Part shown: one piece after another, positions 12,721 through 25,340 of the stretch | Numbering within the stretch: the first letter of the stretch is position 1 | Layout: each line of letters begins with the position of its first letter | Source of the DNA: Littorina saxatilis | Taxonomy: Eukaryota; Mollusca; Gastropoda; Littorinimorpha; Littorinidae | NCBI RefSeq assembly: GCF_037325665.1 | Contig: NC_090261.1 | Location: forward strand, 16,286,789-16,350,788 | Reading direction: 5' to 3' | DNA length: 64,000 nucleotides | Notes under the pieces: model-generated | Seen by the model: only the letters and a program-made list of their open reading frames with translations | The model's database searches: none | Told to the model about the DNA's origin: nothing | Program-made: the position numbers and the translations under genes

Positions 12721-12899
12721 CCTCGAACGTTAATGTGTACCACAGTTACTTTATTTCCATCTGGGCCTGGATTTTTCTCAACATCCCCGGCTAAATAAAG
12801 TGATGTCCGGGCAGACAATTTAACTGCATACTTGTTTTTAATTTCTTTATAATAAATATCCTTGTTAACAAGACGTTCAGTTCCACGTTTGTAAAGCAA
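12673..12899 (-). pseudogene. LINE ORF2 start with 2A-like ribosome-skipping motif
   Basis: The frame starts at a Met (12899) and reaches GDVEKNPGP (12788-12762), an exact match to the D-x-E-x-N-P-G-P signature of 2A peptides, preceded by the hydrophobic stretch SLYLA. Known 2A sequences make the ribosome skip the Gly-Pro bond, giving two proteins from one frame; related motifs are known at the start of some animal LINE proteins. About 35 residues precede the motif and the endonuclease (VTVVHINVRG) begins right after it. A shift near 12718 separates this piece from the next. Confidence 0.88.
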
Positions 12900-12934
12900 T
12901 GATCTATCAGCCGACAGAAGGCTGGCACAAAATA

Positions 12935-13002
12935 CTTTCTTTCTTTATTTATTTGGTGTTTAACGTCGTTTTCAACCGTTCAAGGTTATATCGCGACGGG
13001 GA
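12935..13002 (-). repeat. SINE family C, short 5'-truncated copy
   Basis: Only the last 68 bases of the family-C SINE are present (TTATTTGGTGTTTAACGTCG on the + strand, so the 3' tail is on the left). It is flanked by a perfect 12-bp target-site duplication TGGCACAAAATA (12923-12934 and 13003-13014). It sits just beyond the LINE start. Confidence 0.85.
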
Positions 13003-13285
13003 ATGGCACAAAATAGGAAAGAACACAACGATAGTGTGACACGATTGGAACCTTTACAAAGCAACAAAATTAAAAATGGTAATACAGTATTTTCACACAA
13101 AAATGACAATTTAAATCAAATCAAATCAAATCAAATTTTATTTTTCGAGGGTTGTGGCATAAGCAATACAACGAGCTTTTTTTTCAACCAGCCCTCGCCC
13201 AGAGAGGGGACTAATCTAATCACATATTTACACGGATATTAACGTAGAAAAAAAGGTAGAGAAAAGCAACAACATATGTATAGGT

Positions 13286-13443
13286 TACAACATGAGTGGT
13301 TTTTTATATGGCTTGTATTTCAGTCAAGACCCAGCGGATGAATATCATCGGGAGACACGAGCCTTTGGCGAGTGGCTCTCGATTGATATTCCCGCTGGGT
13401 CTTGACTGAAATACAAGCCATATAAAAAACCACGAGTGTTGTA
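13286..13443. mobile_element. Foldback MITE with ~58-bp arms
   Basis: The left arm (13286-13345) and right arm (13385-13443) are near-perfect inverted repeats, sharing TTATATGGCTTGTATTTCAG and CAAGACCCAGCGG. The loop is about 40 bases. The size and lack of coding capacity fit a miniature inverted-repeat element. Its superfamily is not assigned. Confidence 0.85.
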
Positions 13444-16400
13444 ATCTGTATATCCCATTCTACCATCAAACACAAAGTGTAGACTACTAGCGGCACTGTT
13501 GCGATCTGTGGAGTGTGAAACAGTGTTTTCAGCGAGACTTGGCCTTTTTGCAACCTTAAACTAGTAAGTGACCGTCGCTGAAAAAATAAAACGAATGAGT
13601 GCATCTATAAGTACGCGGTAACACTACTTTCAGACCGTTTAAAAGCTTTAAGTAAAGGTTCATAAGTTGCAAGAAAGTAATGAAGTCGTATAGAAATCCA
13701 TTTAGTTGAAGCGCACAATTCTTTTGCGTTTCAGGTCGGCGGAACGGGGAAACCGGTTTGGCCCCCATTTGGCTTACTCGACTCGATTCAGAATCGATTC
13801 CACGTTGTTTTTTTCGAACGCATTATTATACAATTAGTCTTATTGACAGAGAAGCAAATTTTAGGGAACACATATGTAGATTTAACCATTTGCTCCCTAT
13901 TTGAAATGTATCTACATGTTTTGCGAGTGTGTTTGCATGAACCTAAACTGGTATGGGTGCGAGGAAAACAGGACCCAAGTCTGTCACCGCCGCTTGATTG
14001 CATTTTGAAAGAATATGACTGGATTACGGAAAAATACACACATGTTAAGTTCTTAGATACCTTCATCGCCAATGTGGACTTACTGCAGAGCCAGGCAAAA
14101 GAGTAGACTTGCTCGCAAAACACGTGAAACAGCTGATGATAGCGAAGCCCAACCGTAAGGACGGTCTGACAGATTCTCAAAAGTCGTCTGCTAACGAAGC
14201 AAGGGGAGGGTACTCGTGTTTTTGTTTTGGTTCGCTAGCATCTGGTTATCTTGTAAGTTGAATGTTCGTTTTTTCCCACCTGCATTGCTTTCATAATGAA
14301 AGAAACGTTTGCTTATTGCATCTCATACATCAGATCAGTTCTGAGATTCATTTTTGCGTGCAACTGATATGGTTTTCTGAGCCGTGCAATACGATTTTGG
14401 AACTTCATACAAATGTGTCACATTGTTCGGCGCGAGGTCAAAGGTCGGGAGCAAAGTAGTTCTTCGCCCAAATCGGAATCTGCACTATCATATATTTTTT
14501 TGAGTCCATGATGTATTTATTGAGCTATAAAAATACAACATATATACCCATACTGAAGTAACAGAGACAAAGAAGGGAGGTCATGGGATATGAATATTTA
14601 CACATTACATATTATACACAAATATAAAGCGTCGTATATGTAACGTAGTGAAAACAATGCTGAATACACATGCATGAGTAAATGTGTTATTAAAGCTTTG
14701 AGTGTTTTTGTGTGGATATAATGAACACTGATGCTTTGGACAAATGAAAATATAACCAAACGAAGTCTTCCATCACTGTGATTTTTCGTAATTTAACATT
14801 AAATACAGTGAAAGGTGTTTTTTGAAAGTATTTGCGACATCGAGCAACTGCTCTCCCATAAAAGCACCCGACTTTGGCTCTGTACAAACTTAAATTAAGT
14901 GACATTTCCTAGCAGGACTGAGAACAGTAGGATAGCCGAGAGAAGGGTAATAATAATAATAATAAAGTGTATTTATATTGCGCCTATCCCTTACAAAAAA
15001 CAAAAATATTTGGCTCTAAGCGCATTACAACATGTGTAGGGACTTGGTACAATCAAGTCTGACAAATACAATAACACAATATACAGTCGGTCTCTTGGGT
15101 AAAAATGGGAAAAGCAGCTTTGGTGTGTTGGCATGTCTTCTGTATGCATCTCGCGCTTCGGTGAAAGAAAAATAGAACGACAACAGTCGTGGTTTCTAAG
15201 GGGAGGTTTGAAACAAACAAAAAGTCAAAATCTATGTTCAGCGTTAATTTGGAGGAGCTGGTTTCCATTAGGAATCGAAATGGTGGCTCATCAAATAAAG
15301 TACTTGCTTTTACCAAGATATAAACTCTGTTGTTTTGCCTGGTCGGCGTGAGGAGATAAAGTTGCTGACCAAAGCAGGCTAAAAGAACCCTTAATCCTCC
15401 TCAATGGACGGAGAGAGTCTCGCCAACATGTTCTGTATGACCCTTAAAAGTACGAAGTCACTTTGGGGCAAACACGACAAACAATAAAGCATGTTCATTG
15501 ACATGAACAGCAAGTGTGCACCAGGTCATCAAAGCATTGCTTCAAAGACTTTTGGGTGTCCATACCTCGACTGTGCAATGGAAAAACATACAAGTTACAT
15601 ACTTCGTTGCTCCATATAAGGAAAACCAACAAGTTCCTTTTAACGGTTTTCTCACTAATAGTTTGATCACACACTATTCTATTGCAAATCAAGTGTTCAA
15701 CCATTTTCTTTGAACTTTATTTTTAGATGTGGATGTCACGCCTTTGGACCCTTTTCTGAGAATGACTCATAATAAACTCTGGCTTATCGTACAAGAGTTG
15801 CCTGTATGCAGCTACATTAGTTTGTAATTCCAGTATGGTGTGACTTCAGATGTACTTTTTTTTCAGCCCACCCCAAAAGATCGATTTATTCTGGTGTCTC
15901 TGGAATGTTGTTATTGTATGTATCTTTTAAAACAAATGTTCGCTTTTTATTTGGGTAGCAATTGACATTAAACACACTAATGTCTACGCAGTTAATCATC
16001 CATTCATTCATTCGTTCATTAATACATTTATTCATTCATTCACTCATCTATTTATGTATGTATCTGCTTATTTATCTCTCTATTTATCTATCTCTCTATT
16101 TATTCATGTTTACATTTACTCTTTTAGTTAGCTGGATGATTGGTGCACAACGACAGCCCATACGCTTCCACACAAAATGAGTTTTATTTCTTCAGATCTA
16201 CATCGTAAAATCGTTTACGTGTGCTTGCAAGTGACGCCATGTAAATATGTGAGAATGAAGTACATTCTTCCCAATCGACATGGACAGCTCCGTGAAACGA
16301 TGTGGTTCCTCTTTAGTGGACACTGGCGGAGACAGACAGATAGACAGACAGATATACAGTCAGGCTCACAGCCCCTTTCTCCCCAGTCCAATCTTAGAGA

Positions 16401-16885
16401 TTATGAGGAATTCAAAAGAAGAACACTACAGACAGTTTTATATATATCCAACCACAAGAATAATTGACACATCTCCCAACACACACTCACACACAAACAC
16501 ACACACACGCACACACAATAACGAAGCAGCTGGACAACCACTTCAGTTAAAGCTATATATCTCTAGGGGTTCTGTAAGATCAGCCTTCAATCCTTCCCGG
16601 GCTCAGAACACAATCATGCAATTCATAGGGTCCTTTTACATATCGTAAAGGCCTAACTTATCTCAGAAAGAGTATGTCGTGCAAATAACGTAAATCATTG
16701 TGTGACCGGTGGTGTGCTTGTCCTGAAAGAGCGTGGTAAAAAGCGAAATCTTACAACTTCTCACAACGATTTGAAACAGAGTACTCTGTCAGGCAGTGCT
16801 CCTTTAAACCTGCAATCACGTCTTCAATTCAGTGTGTGGCCGGCGGCTTGCCGTGTCCTCACTGAGAACGGCGTCAAAAGCAAAA
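13444..16885. other. No gene recognised
   Basis: No open frame has recognisable domains. A TAA microsatellite (14949-14966) begins an inverted retroposon-like tail, a TTTATTCATTCA-type low-complexity tract lies at about 15990-16120, and short CAGA and CA tracts lie near 16330 and 16480-16515. Confidence 0.45.
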
Positions 16886-16887
16886 CT

Positions 16888-17005
16888 TTTGGAAGCGTAT
16901 GACTGCCTTTAATGGCGGGGTTAAAACGATCATACACGTAAAACCCCACTTGTGCAAAACCTGGAGTGTACGTGGAAGTTTCAGCCCCATTCTGATCATC
17001 ATCGC
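16888..17005 (+). repeat. SINE family B fragment
   Basis: The stretch contains GTATGACTGCCT, GGCGGGGTTAAAACG, CATACACGTAAAA and GTACGTGGAAGTTTCAGCCC, all landmarks of the family-B SINE 3' half. It ends next to the CAGGGGTG-ended element, which inserted just downstream. Confidence 0.65.
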
Positions 17006-17035
17006 TCCACGCTATCGCTTTAGTCCAGGGGTGAG

Positions 17036-18730
17036 TTTTGGTGCTCGCCCGCTCACCCCCGGCGACTTCAAATCGCGTCGGGCGGGTTCGAAATTCCTCT
17101 AAAATCGCCCGCCTGGCGAGTTCAAATTTCGCTGAAGCACAAAGTTGTTAGGCAACGTAGTCAATCGGAACGGCCGGCGAACAAATATCTCTGCGGGCGA
17201 TCTCAAAATCTGTCACTTCTCTACTGCCCACTCATCCCCCCCCCTTCCCCCACTTTCAGAAGGACTCAGGACTACCACCAATCAAGGCCAGACACATTGG
17301 CTAGACAGCTACCCCCCTCCGCCTCACTTGACCGTGTCATCAACCCTCCAGTGCCACGAGCCCCTGGCGATTGCATCAGCAGTCAAAATAGTTAAACCCT
17401 CCTTCGTCCCCCCTCTTTGGGCTATTCACTTCACCCCCTCTCTTATATCTTATCCTGCGCTCACCAATCCTTCAGAGACTTTCACATGTTGTAAAACAGT
17501 TTCCTCTCAGATAAAAACTCGGTCATTGACCCCGAGTAAGAAGGTCAGTGTCTCTACAGGCAGCTGTGTTCAGGTTGCAAGTACCGGTCATTGACCCAGG
17601 TCTCAAGGCCAACCAGCTTTTACAATGCTTTGATCTGACCGCCCATCCAGAGCAAACATATTCCCCCTAGCCCTCTGTATTTTTCCTTTGATGTGCCTGC
17701 TATGTACCACTGATCCAGTTTCTGGGAAATGTATAATTATGTCATTGACTGCAGGGATACTCATTGAGACCATTTTCCAAAATATGTTAACACCAGCTTT
17801 GCTGACCAACTTAGTACAAGTAGTGACAGTACTACTGCTGTCAATTATTTCCCTTCAACTAAGGAAGTAAAAAAAAAACCAACCCGATCCACTATATGTG
17901 ATAAAGAAGAAAAGACAGACCTTCAACAATAGGACAAGGGATGCAACTCTGCTGAATCAAAAGCATAAAGATCACCTGTGAACAATTCTAGGATCAGGAA
18001 ATCTGAACATCTGTTTGTTTTCATTAGGAAATAGAAATGAAATATAATGCTTTTGATTATTTATGACTTAAGCTGTGGTAAATTTGGCTGGTATGCAACT
18101 TTTATACTTCTGCTTGATCTAACAGTAATATTAATAACACAGACATAAAGAAAAAGAAACAAAACAAGAAAGCAACTTAGAATTTTTTTGTTTTGTAGTC
18201 AGCTTTTTATACTTGGTTTTACACAACAAAAAACATAATTTAAATTAAAAAAAAAATGCTGATTTACTCTTTTGTAGTGTGTGTTTATGTGGTAAGTAGA
18301 GTTCCGTAGTAAATTACTTTGTAAATTGTGTGGTAGGGGGTACATAAAGGGGGTAACTTTTAGTGAGGTTTAGTGTGTGATTGTGTGACAGGGTGTGAAT
18401 GTGGTTTTGATTTCTTGTTTCTTTGTGGCGGCTTTTATTTTAAATTCTTTATAAAAACAAGGTTAATTATCATTATATTAAAACTTAGCACTTTAGTCAT
18501 CAAGTTTTGTGTGTGTTTGTGGTAGTTATTAGTAGTGCAAATCCACATGTATGCATTATAAGTATGAATGTACGTCTTTTGTGTATGTGGTTAGCACGCG
18601 ACGAGCCGCTGGGGCGGTTGTAAGAAATCCCGGCAGGTTGGGGGCCGGTTGGGATTTTGGGGGGCCGGTTCAATTTTTGACTTACCGGCCCCCCTGGCCG
18701 GTAGCAAAAAAAAGTTAAGGTACACCCCTG
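17036..18730. mobile_element. DNA transposon, CAGGGGTG ends, TTAGTC target duplication
   Basis: The element begins CAGGGGTG (17036) and ends CACCCCTG (18730), with a flush 6-bp direct repeat TTAGTC on both sides (17030-17035 and 18731-18736). Both ends are rich in GCCCG/CCGG palindromes. The ends resemble hAT elements, which normally make 8-bp duplications, so the superfamily is uncertain. No intact transposase is visible in its 1.7 kb. Confidence 0.75.
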
Positions 18731-18736
18731 TTAGTC

Positions 18737-20152
18737 CCTCTGACCGGACGCTAAAGTCCTACGCGAATCTATCGAAACAAGAATACAGAGTTATCTCCCA
18801 TTTGTTGTTCGCGAACAGTGTTCGCGAGACGAAAATGATTGCAGATTAGCCGACTTCGACAGTGATCTCCGTTCTGTTCTTCACTGTTATGATAAAGACA
18901 TCGTTCTAAGGTCAAAACAAGTCGAAATTTGGGACTGCTGCCGGAAGAAGACCGTAATATATGGTTGCATCACTGTCAAAAAATCGTCTGCTCCAGCGAG
19001 CGCCAAAACCAAACGGTTGATTATCACGTGACACTTTTGCCATATTTGGAGTTGTTTGCACAGTAAATACAGCCGCGAAAAATAGCTCGCTTGAAACTGT
19101 CTTACATATCAATTCCTTTGTAATTTAAAAATTACACAACACCATGAAAAATCATTATCGACGATCGCGAATCTGCTTACATCCATAACACATTACGAAA
19201 AGATCTAAATATGTAAAAAAAAAAATCGATTTCCTCGCCAGACAAGGAAAACCAAGGCATCCTGTCAGGGATAGAATGAGCCGAACTCATTTTGACCTGA
19301 GTTCAGGATGTTTCAGCCCATGAACGCAGAAGAAGTAGTGAGCGATCTGAAAGAGAACGAGTCCCATTAAATCAGCAATCACGCGTTTCGATCAGTGTGT
19401 GACCGCCGTTCTGCGTGTCCTCAGAGATGTTGGAGTATCCCCACCAGGGTTGAGGTGAGGCGCCACTGTCATCACCACATTGCTCGCATTCCCCAGCCTG
19501 ACCCTGTATCTCTATGGTGAGCTGCTCCATCGGAGTCAGGTGGACGGGCGTGAGGGTGGGTACCGTGGGGAGAGGGAGGAAGAGAGAAGGAGGGGGAGGG
19601 AAGGGGGCAGGGTTGTGGGTGAGGTGCTAGCAGCTTATGCCAACATTAAACGACATACCTGCGCAGACGGCGCAGTTTTGGTCAGACCTGCTTCGTTGTA
19701 AGGGTTGTGGCTGAGCTGTTACGAGAAAAACCGGGAAGTGATTAATGTTTTATGAGTCTATGATATTTGCTGTTAGTTAGAAAATGATTTCTGGCACAGT
19801 TTGAGTGTAGGATTTTTCACCCCTGTGAACAGACTTTTAAGTTGTTTATCAACGGTCTCCGTTAAAGAGACGGATGATGATGAGGATGATGATCAATACA
19901 TTGCATCACTCTTCGTATGTTTACGCATTTGACTAGTTGTTGTTGTGAATGTCTTATTTTGTCTATAATTTAACGTTCCATATATTTGCCTTTTTTTAAA
20001 ATTCTTCATTCGGGAAAGTTCATTTATGTGTATCAGATGTCGAATTGTTATCGAATCGTTGTTGCTGATTGTGGAACAGGTGTTAATGTTCTTAAAACTT
20101 CTTGTGGTTGTCGCCCGTTCGTAAAACAATGCCGGTCTAAGGCCTTCCTTGA
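18737..20152. other. No gene recognised
   Basis: A short family-B SINE tail (TTTCAGCCCATGAACGCAG) lies at about 19308-19337 and a GAGGGAGG-rich stretch at 19555-19610. No coding motif is recognised. Confidence 0.45.
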
Positions 20153-20266
20153 TTAAGCCCGAAGTTGGCAAAGAAATCGCGAAGTCTTTTGACCAAAATT
20201 TCAGCATCAAGCTTCGTGAAGTAGACTTTGCGAAGTCGACGTCGCCCCAATCAATATCGGGCTTAA
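20153..20266. mobile_element. 114-bp MITE with TTAA target duplications
   Basis: Termini TTAAGCCCGA (20153) and TCGGGCTTAA (20266) are inverted, and TTAA on both sides fits the target duplication of piggyBac or Kolobok-type transposons. The inside is itself partly palindromic (GCGAAGTC/GACTTTGCG). Confidence 0.7.
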
Positions 20267-20799
20267 CGGGTGGAATCGTAAATTATGCTTTTTTACATCC
20301 AGGTTCCGAACCTTACTAATGTGTCCAAGTAATTTTCTGCCCAGAATAACGGTAAAACAAATCTGAGATAGGAGCTTCTCTTTGCATCATCCTCTTTACA
20401 AAGTAAATTACACTACAGCTAACCTCCTTGGTCCTTTCAGTGTGTAGCTTACCTAGCGGTTCAGATATGACTCGATAAATCGAACTGCGCTGGGGACATT
20501 TTTCGAACGCGGCGTTGAGAGTGAGTGTGTGCGCGCACAAAGTCTGACGTTGCGATTCTGACGTCAGTGGTAGGAGCGAACGGTGGTTGCTGTGACGAGG
20601 GCAACGTCTTTGTCAATTTGACTTTCTTGACTTTTATTGGAATAATTACTGAATGAGAGGTGAATACACAGATTTCTTTTTTTATTTGCGTGGAATGTCC
20701 TGGTGGAATACTTAACCGTGTGACATTTCCTCATTGACTGCACAGATGAAAGTAGTTTTTTTTTCTCACTGAAACCAGACAGAAGATGACCAAAAGTCT

Positions 20800-21391
20800 G
20801 TTAGTCTTGTGTAACTGATGTTTCTTCGAAACTGTGACCTCTAAAACAACTGTTTGTGTAAAACGGATTCAGCATCAGCAGACGTTCAAATGTATTTTGC
20901 ACCCCACTACAAAGCCTTATACTGATAGTCAGAAGATGAACATTTCCCGTGAACTAACTTTTCTACAAAGTGGTCGGAGCACCATTCAATCTTGGAACAA
21001 TATGACATCTGAGTATATCTATCTCAGCCTATGGCGGAAAGGGACGTTGCTGCGCATTACGAACGTCTGAGTGAAGAATCAAGAAGACAAGTTTTCGTCA
21101 GAACATATCGCTTTTTAAGCGAACTTCAAAGAAATGAGACAAATCTTTCAACTGGACAAATTGATGAAACCCCGGAAGAAAGGTGAACAAATCTTTCGCA
21201 AGACAGAGAACGATTTCAAGTGAAGCTTCATTACGCTGCAAAAAAAAGAGAAGTTTTTCCCAGTCTGGAATAAAGTGCCAATGATGCTCATGTCGCCGGT
21301 GTTTCTTTCTGCTCACTAAACTATCATCTTATCCGTATTTTACTTTGAAATTATCATCTTATCCGTATTTTACTTTGAAACTATCATCGCC
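20800..21391 (+). promoter_or_regulatory. Upstream region and probable 5' leader of the globin
   Basis: No TATA box or CpG island could be assigned with confidence. Immediately before the start codon a 30-odd-bp unit containing ATCATCTTATCCGTATTTTA is repeated in tandem (about 21322-21351 and 21353-21380), and the start of a third unit, ACTATCATC, leads straight into the ATG. The start context ATCGCCATGG is a good Kozak match. Confidence 0.4.
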
Positions 21392-21660
21392 ATGGGTTGC
21401 ACAACGTCCTCGTCGCCCTTCAAAGACTACTACCTTGGCAATGAGCGCAAGAAGCGGTGCAACTGTGATTGCCACAAGGGACCTAAAAGCCCCTTAGACC
21501 CGCTGGGGAAATACGCACTGGGAGGTAACGGGGAGGCGGCCGAGACGTACAAAGAAGACGCCAGGATTCCCCTCACTGGACGACAGAGGTTCCTCATCAG
21601 GCGATCGTGGAAGGGCATCAGCCGAAACATTGGCGAAACGGGGATAAATATGTTCCTCAG
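21392..21660 (+). CDS. Globin exon 1: acylated N-terminus to B helix
   Basis: The exon encodes residues 1-89 plus two bases of codon 90. It holds the MGCTTSSS acylation signal, a basic Cys cluster (KKRCNCDCHKG), a Gly/Pro linker and the A-B helices (RQRFLIRRSWKGISRNIGE). The donor is CTCAG|GTATTG. The start is chosen because Gly2-Cys3 follows directly, the Kozak context is good, and the frame has no earlier Met. Confidence 0.93.
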
Positions 21661-22977
21661 GTATTGTGTTGGACCTTTAAAAAACTATTTAAATCAGAAT
21701 TTATTAGTGGGTCGGATAATATTATTCATTTTGTTAATTAAATTTTTTGTGTGGTCAGTCTTGTTTCGATGAGAATTTTTCTGTCAAAATGTTCTTTTTC
21801 TTTCATTTTTTATCATTTATTTTTTTCATTTTATTTATGATCTTATTATTTTATTTATTAAGTTTGTTCCTTGAAGTTAATTGTTCAGTAAGTTATGTAT
21901 ACATGTACGTATTTATTTATTCATCAGTTTAACTTGTAACTGTTCGTCCATCCACGTATCAATACACCTCATCAATGCTTATGCAAGTCTATTTGTCCGC
22001 TGGGGCCCAATTTTGTGATAAACAGCATATTTGTGAAGTTGTAGCGAAAATAAAAGCAGAAATCCTAAAGCTATTATCAAATGAGTGAAACTCTTTAAAA
22101 GTGTTCATTAAAAGCTATCATCAAATCAATTAATATATATTTCAGTTGTTTCTTTCACAACTTTGATCTTAAATATAAGATATATTGCGTTTTTGTCCAG
22201 ATTCTTTGTTACTACTTTTTGAATCATATGATGATAGCTTTTGGATTTCTGCTTTTATTTTCGCTACAACTTCCAAAATATACTGTTGAATTGTTATCCA
22301 TTGATTTATTTCGCACTTTGTTCTTCAGCCGTTCCTTTTGTGTGTTCGGAGCTCGTAAGGTTAAAAATATGGATTAAAATCGAAGTTTTGCTAAGAGATT
22401 TAAAAATGACTGCATTGTATTATTTTGTCACCTTCTGAATCCAAAAATATAATTATACATATGTTGTGTTTGGGTCGAAAACAAGCTCACAAGTCAAGAC
22501 TGAAATCCGTTTTAATCAGATCAGATTGTATTACCATGACAATGTCTCAGCGCTGTCTGAGAGGTGCAAGGTTTCGGCCAGCCTATGAGTTACTAGTCTT
22601 GGTTTAAAAAAAAATGGAGGGCGTTTAATTCTATAATTTGTATAAGGCCCAAACATCGACTAAATGTATTGATTTCGCATGTTTGGTTGTTCGCGCGCGC
22701 AATCGTGTGAATGTGAGGTTGCGTATGTATAAAGGTGGGTGCTTTTTTCATTAAAAACAAACCCACCAGGTTGAAGTATCTCGACAATAGACTGTCTTAA
22801 ACCTTCAAAGATTAGGGATTACATAAACATCCTGCCAATGTGCGTCATAAAATGGCAACTGAGTCACAGTCTCTGACCGAGTGACGACAGCAGGGAGTAA
22901 CCGAAGTACGAGAACAAGACCACACACACACACACTGTAAAACACACAAACGCACGCACACACCACACCACACCACA

Positions 22978-23009
<32 letters not shown>

Positions 23010-25276
23010 CACTGGATCACCGTCAACTTAGAAATCAAACCGAGGAAAACTTTTGTAAATCTCTTTGATGGCTTCTGGCGGTCTTCAACTTTTAACACAA
23101 ATCTAGCTCAAATCACACATTTCTCCATCTCACATTTCTCCATCCACACATTTTTAACAATCGGTGCATCCCCCTCTGGGCTGTTTACAGCCAAGGAAAT
23201 GGAGAGCTCGACACTAAAGCAACGTTAATCCCCCTGATAGCTGTTCAAAGAACTCGATACCCTTCCCCAATGAAGAAAGAGCACCAACCGTGTGCATATG
23301 TGGACTTTGTTAAGATGAAAGCAAGCACGGCTTTACTTTAACCCAAGTACGAACTTGATTACTTACAGCATTGCTGAAAGCTACAATCCTTCTCCTGAAC
23401 GTGATCATGTTCACCCTCAGATAACGGGTCAGGCTCAAACACGAGGTTAAGAGCATCCTTACAATTATAACAAAGGCAAAAAATCAACAGCCTTGTTGCT
23501 TTTTATGCAGATTAAAATTGTTTTTGATTTTTAAAGTAACTTTGGAAGTAACACGTAAGGCTAGATGGATTCAGCAAAACATTCCCACTCTGTACAGAAT
23601 GCAACCATGTTACTGATTGTTGGTATGAGTTGAAGTGAAATAAAGCTTTTATTCCATGTAAATGCCTGCCTACAGATCTGGGACAGTGAACATGATCATG
23701 CACGCGAGAAGTACGGTACCTTTAAGGATATGAGACAATATTTGACGTACATGAAAAAGCATGCTCTCACGGGTAGTCTCTTTCAGTTTCAACAGCTACT
23801 TAATCGTAACCTATAGTCTTTTGGGATCCTACGATATATAAGTAAGTTCAGAAATTGGCTCTTTTCCGTTGAGGCCATAATAAGCAGATTTCTTCTTTGT
23901 GCAAGAAGTTCCTTTTCCAGTGTGAGGTCCAACCATGCATGGCTTCAATATGTTTAATTCACTTCTTCTAAAAGCTAATAGGAAAAAAGGTTCAGCCGAG
24001 GAGCTCATCAGCTTACTTTTTTTTTAATGATACAAGGCAGTGGTATTTTTGTTAGTGGTAGTAATATTACTGTTGTTGTTATCGTACTATGTTTTATAAA
24101 CAAAGTGATCAAGATTGATTATGAATAATTTCTTGAAAGGGCCACGTTAAAACATTAATTCGTTGAACAAAAATATCTAACTCTGCACAGGACGCTGTCG
24201 GAATGTTAAATGTTGGTACATGTCCAATTGGATGGAGATCTGAGATGGTGAACAGAACCCTTTTCATGGGAAGGACTGTGCCTTTTATATAGTACTTAAC
24301 GCTGTGGAAGGGTGGCTGTGGTGGCTTGATTGGTCTGGAAAGTACTCCTTCAAACTCTCCTTTAAAAAGATCGAATTTGTGTCACCTTTTGCTAAGTAGT
24401 CGTACGCTACTCTTTCGAAACACGTAATTATAGGCTATTCATCTTCTGCTGCACTGTACAAGTTCTGCACAATACGCTCGTAAAAATTGCTTCCAAAATC
24501 GATGTATTTCATCAAGGATGCTCTGCACATTATTGATTTCCTCACTGTGCTCATGCAATCAAAGTTAAAACCTGTTACAAGAATAAAAGAGATTACAAAC
24601 GATCAGTCATGTTTTAATGATAATATGTTCTCATTCCATGCCCGAAATCCTCAGCTGAATGTCACTTCAAAAGAATGTTCTTATGTCAATTTCGTTTAAA
24701 GACTTTATAAATAACGAATTGCTTCAGCTACTGCTTGGTGCATGTATAATGTTTCACTTGCTCTTCATTGTAGATTTTGAGGCTGAAGACAATTGGAGGA
24801 GGGGGGGAGGGGGGGTTGGTGGAGAGATAAACTGGCTCGTGGCCTCACGGAGACACAGCGTTTGCACTTAAAATTAATACCGGCACGGTTGGCCTAGTGG
24901 TAAGGCGTCCGCCCCGTGATCGGGAGGTCGTGGGTTCGAACACCGGCCGGGTCATACCTAAGACTTTAAAATTGGCAATCTAGTGGCTGCTCCGCCTGGC
25001 GTCTGGCATTATGGGGTTAGTGCTAGGACTGGTTGGTCAGGTGTCAGAATAATGTGACTGGGTGAGACATGAAGCCTGTGCTGCGACTTCTGTCTTGTGT
25101 GTGGCGCACGTTAAATGTCAAAGCACCACCGCCCTGATATGGCCCTTCGTGGTCGGCTGGGCGTTAAGCAAACAAACAAACAAACTTAAAATTAATACTT
25201 TTGCGCACATTCTAAGGAAACGCACGGTGCTCTTACGCTCATAAATTGCTATGTTTTTGCAAACTGGACATTTATT

Positions 25277-25340
<64 letters not shown>

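Larger units (their letters stand above)
9490..12920 (-). mobile_element. Non-LTR retrotransposon (LINE), decayed, with 2A motif
   Basis: Read on the - strand the parts run in LINE order: a 2A motif, an APE-type endonuclease, a reverse transcriptase, and a C-terminal Cys/His finger. The coding sequence is about 3.3 kb and is split into five reading frames by four shifts, near 12718, 12465, 11700 and 10045. RT signatures include SKAFDKVWH, GVPQGSVLGP and FADD. The layout fits the Jockey/CR1 group; I cannot assign a clade. No separate ORF1 is visible upstream, so the copy is 5'-truncated or the family has a single ORF. It is dead as a mobile element. Confidence 0.9.

Noticed and set aside
24881-24955. 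tRNA gene
   Set aside because: A and B boxes are present, but the unit continues into a 300-base body with a CAAA tail and target duplications; it is a SINE head.
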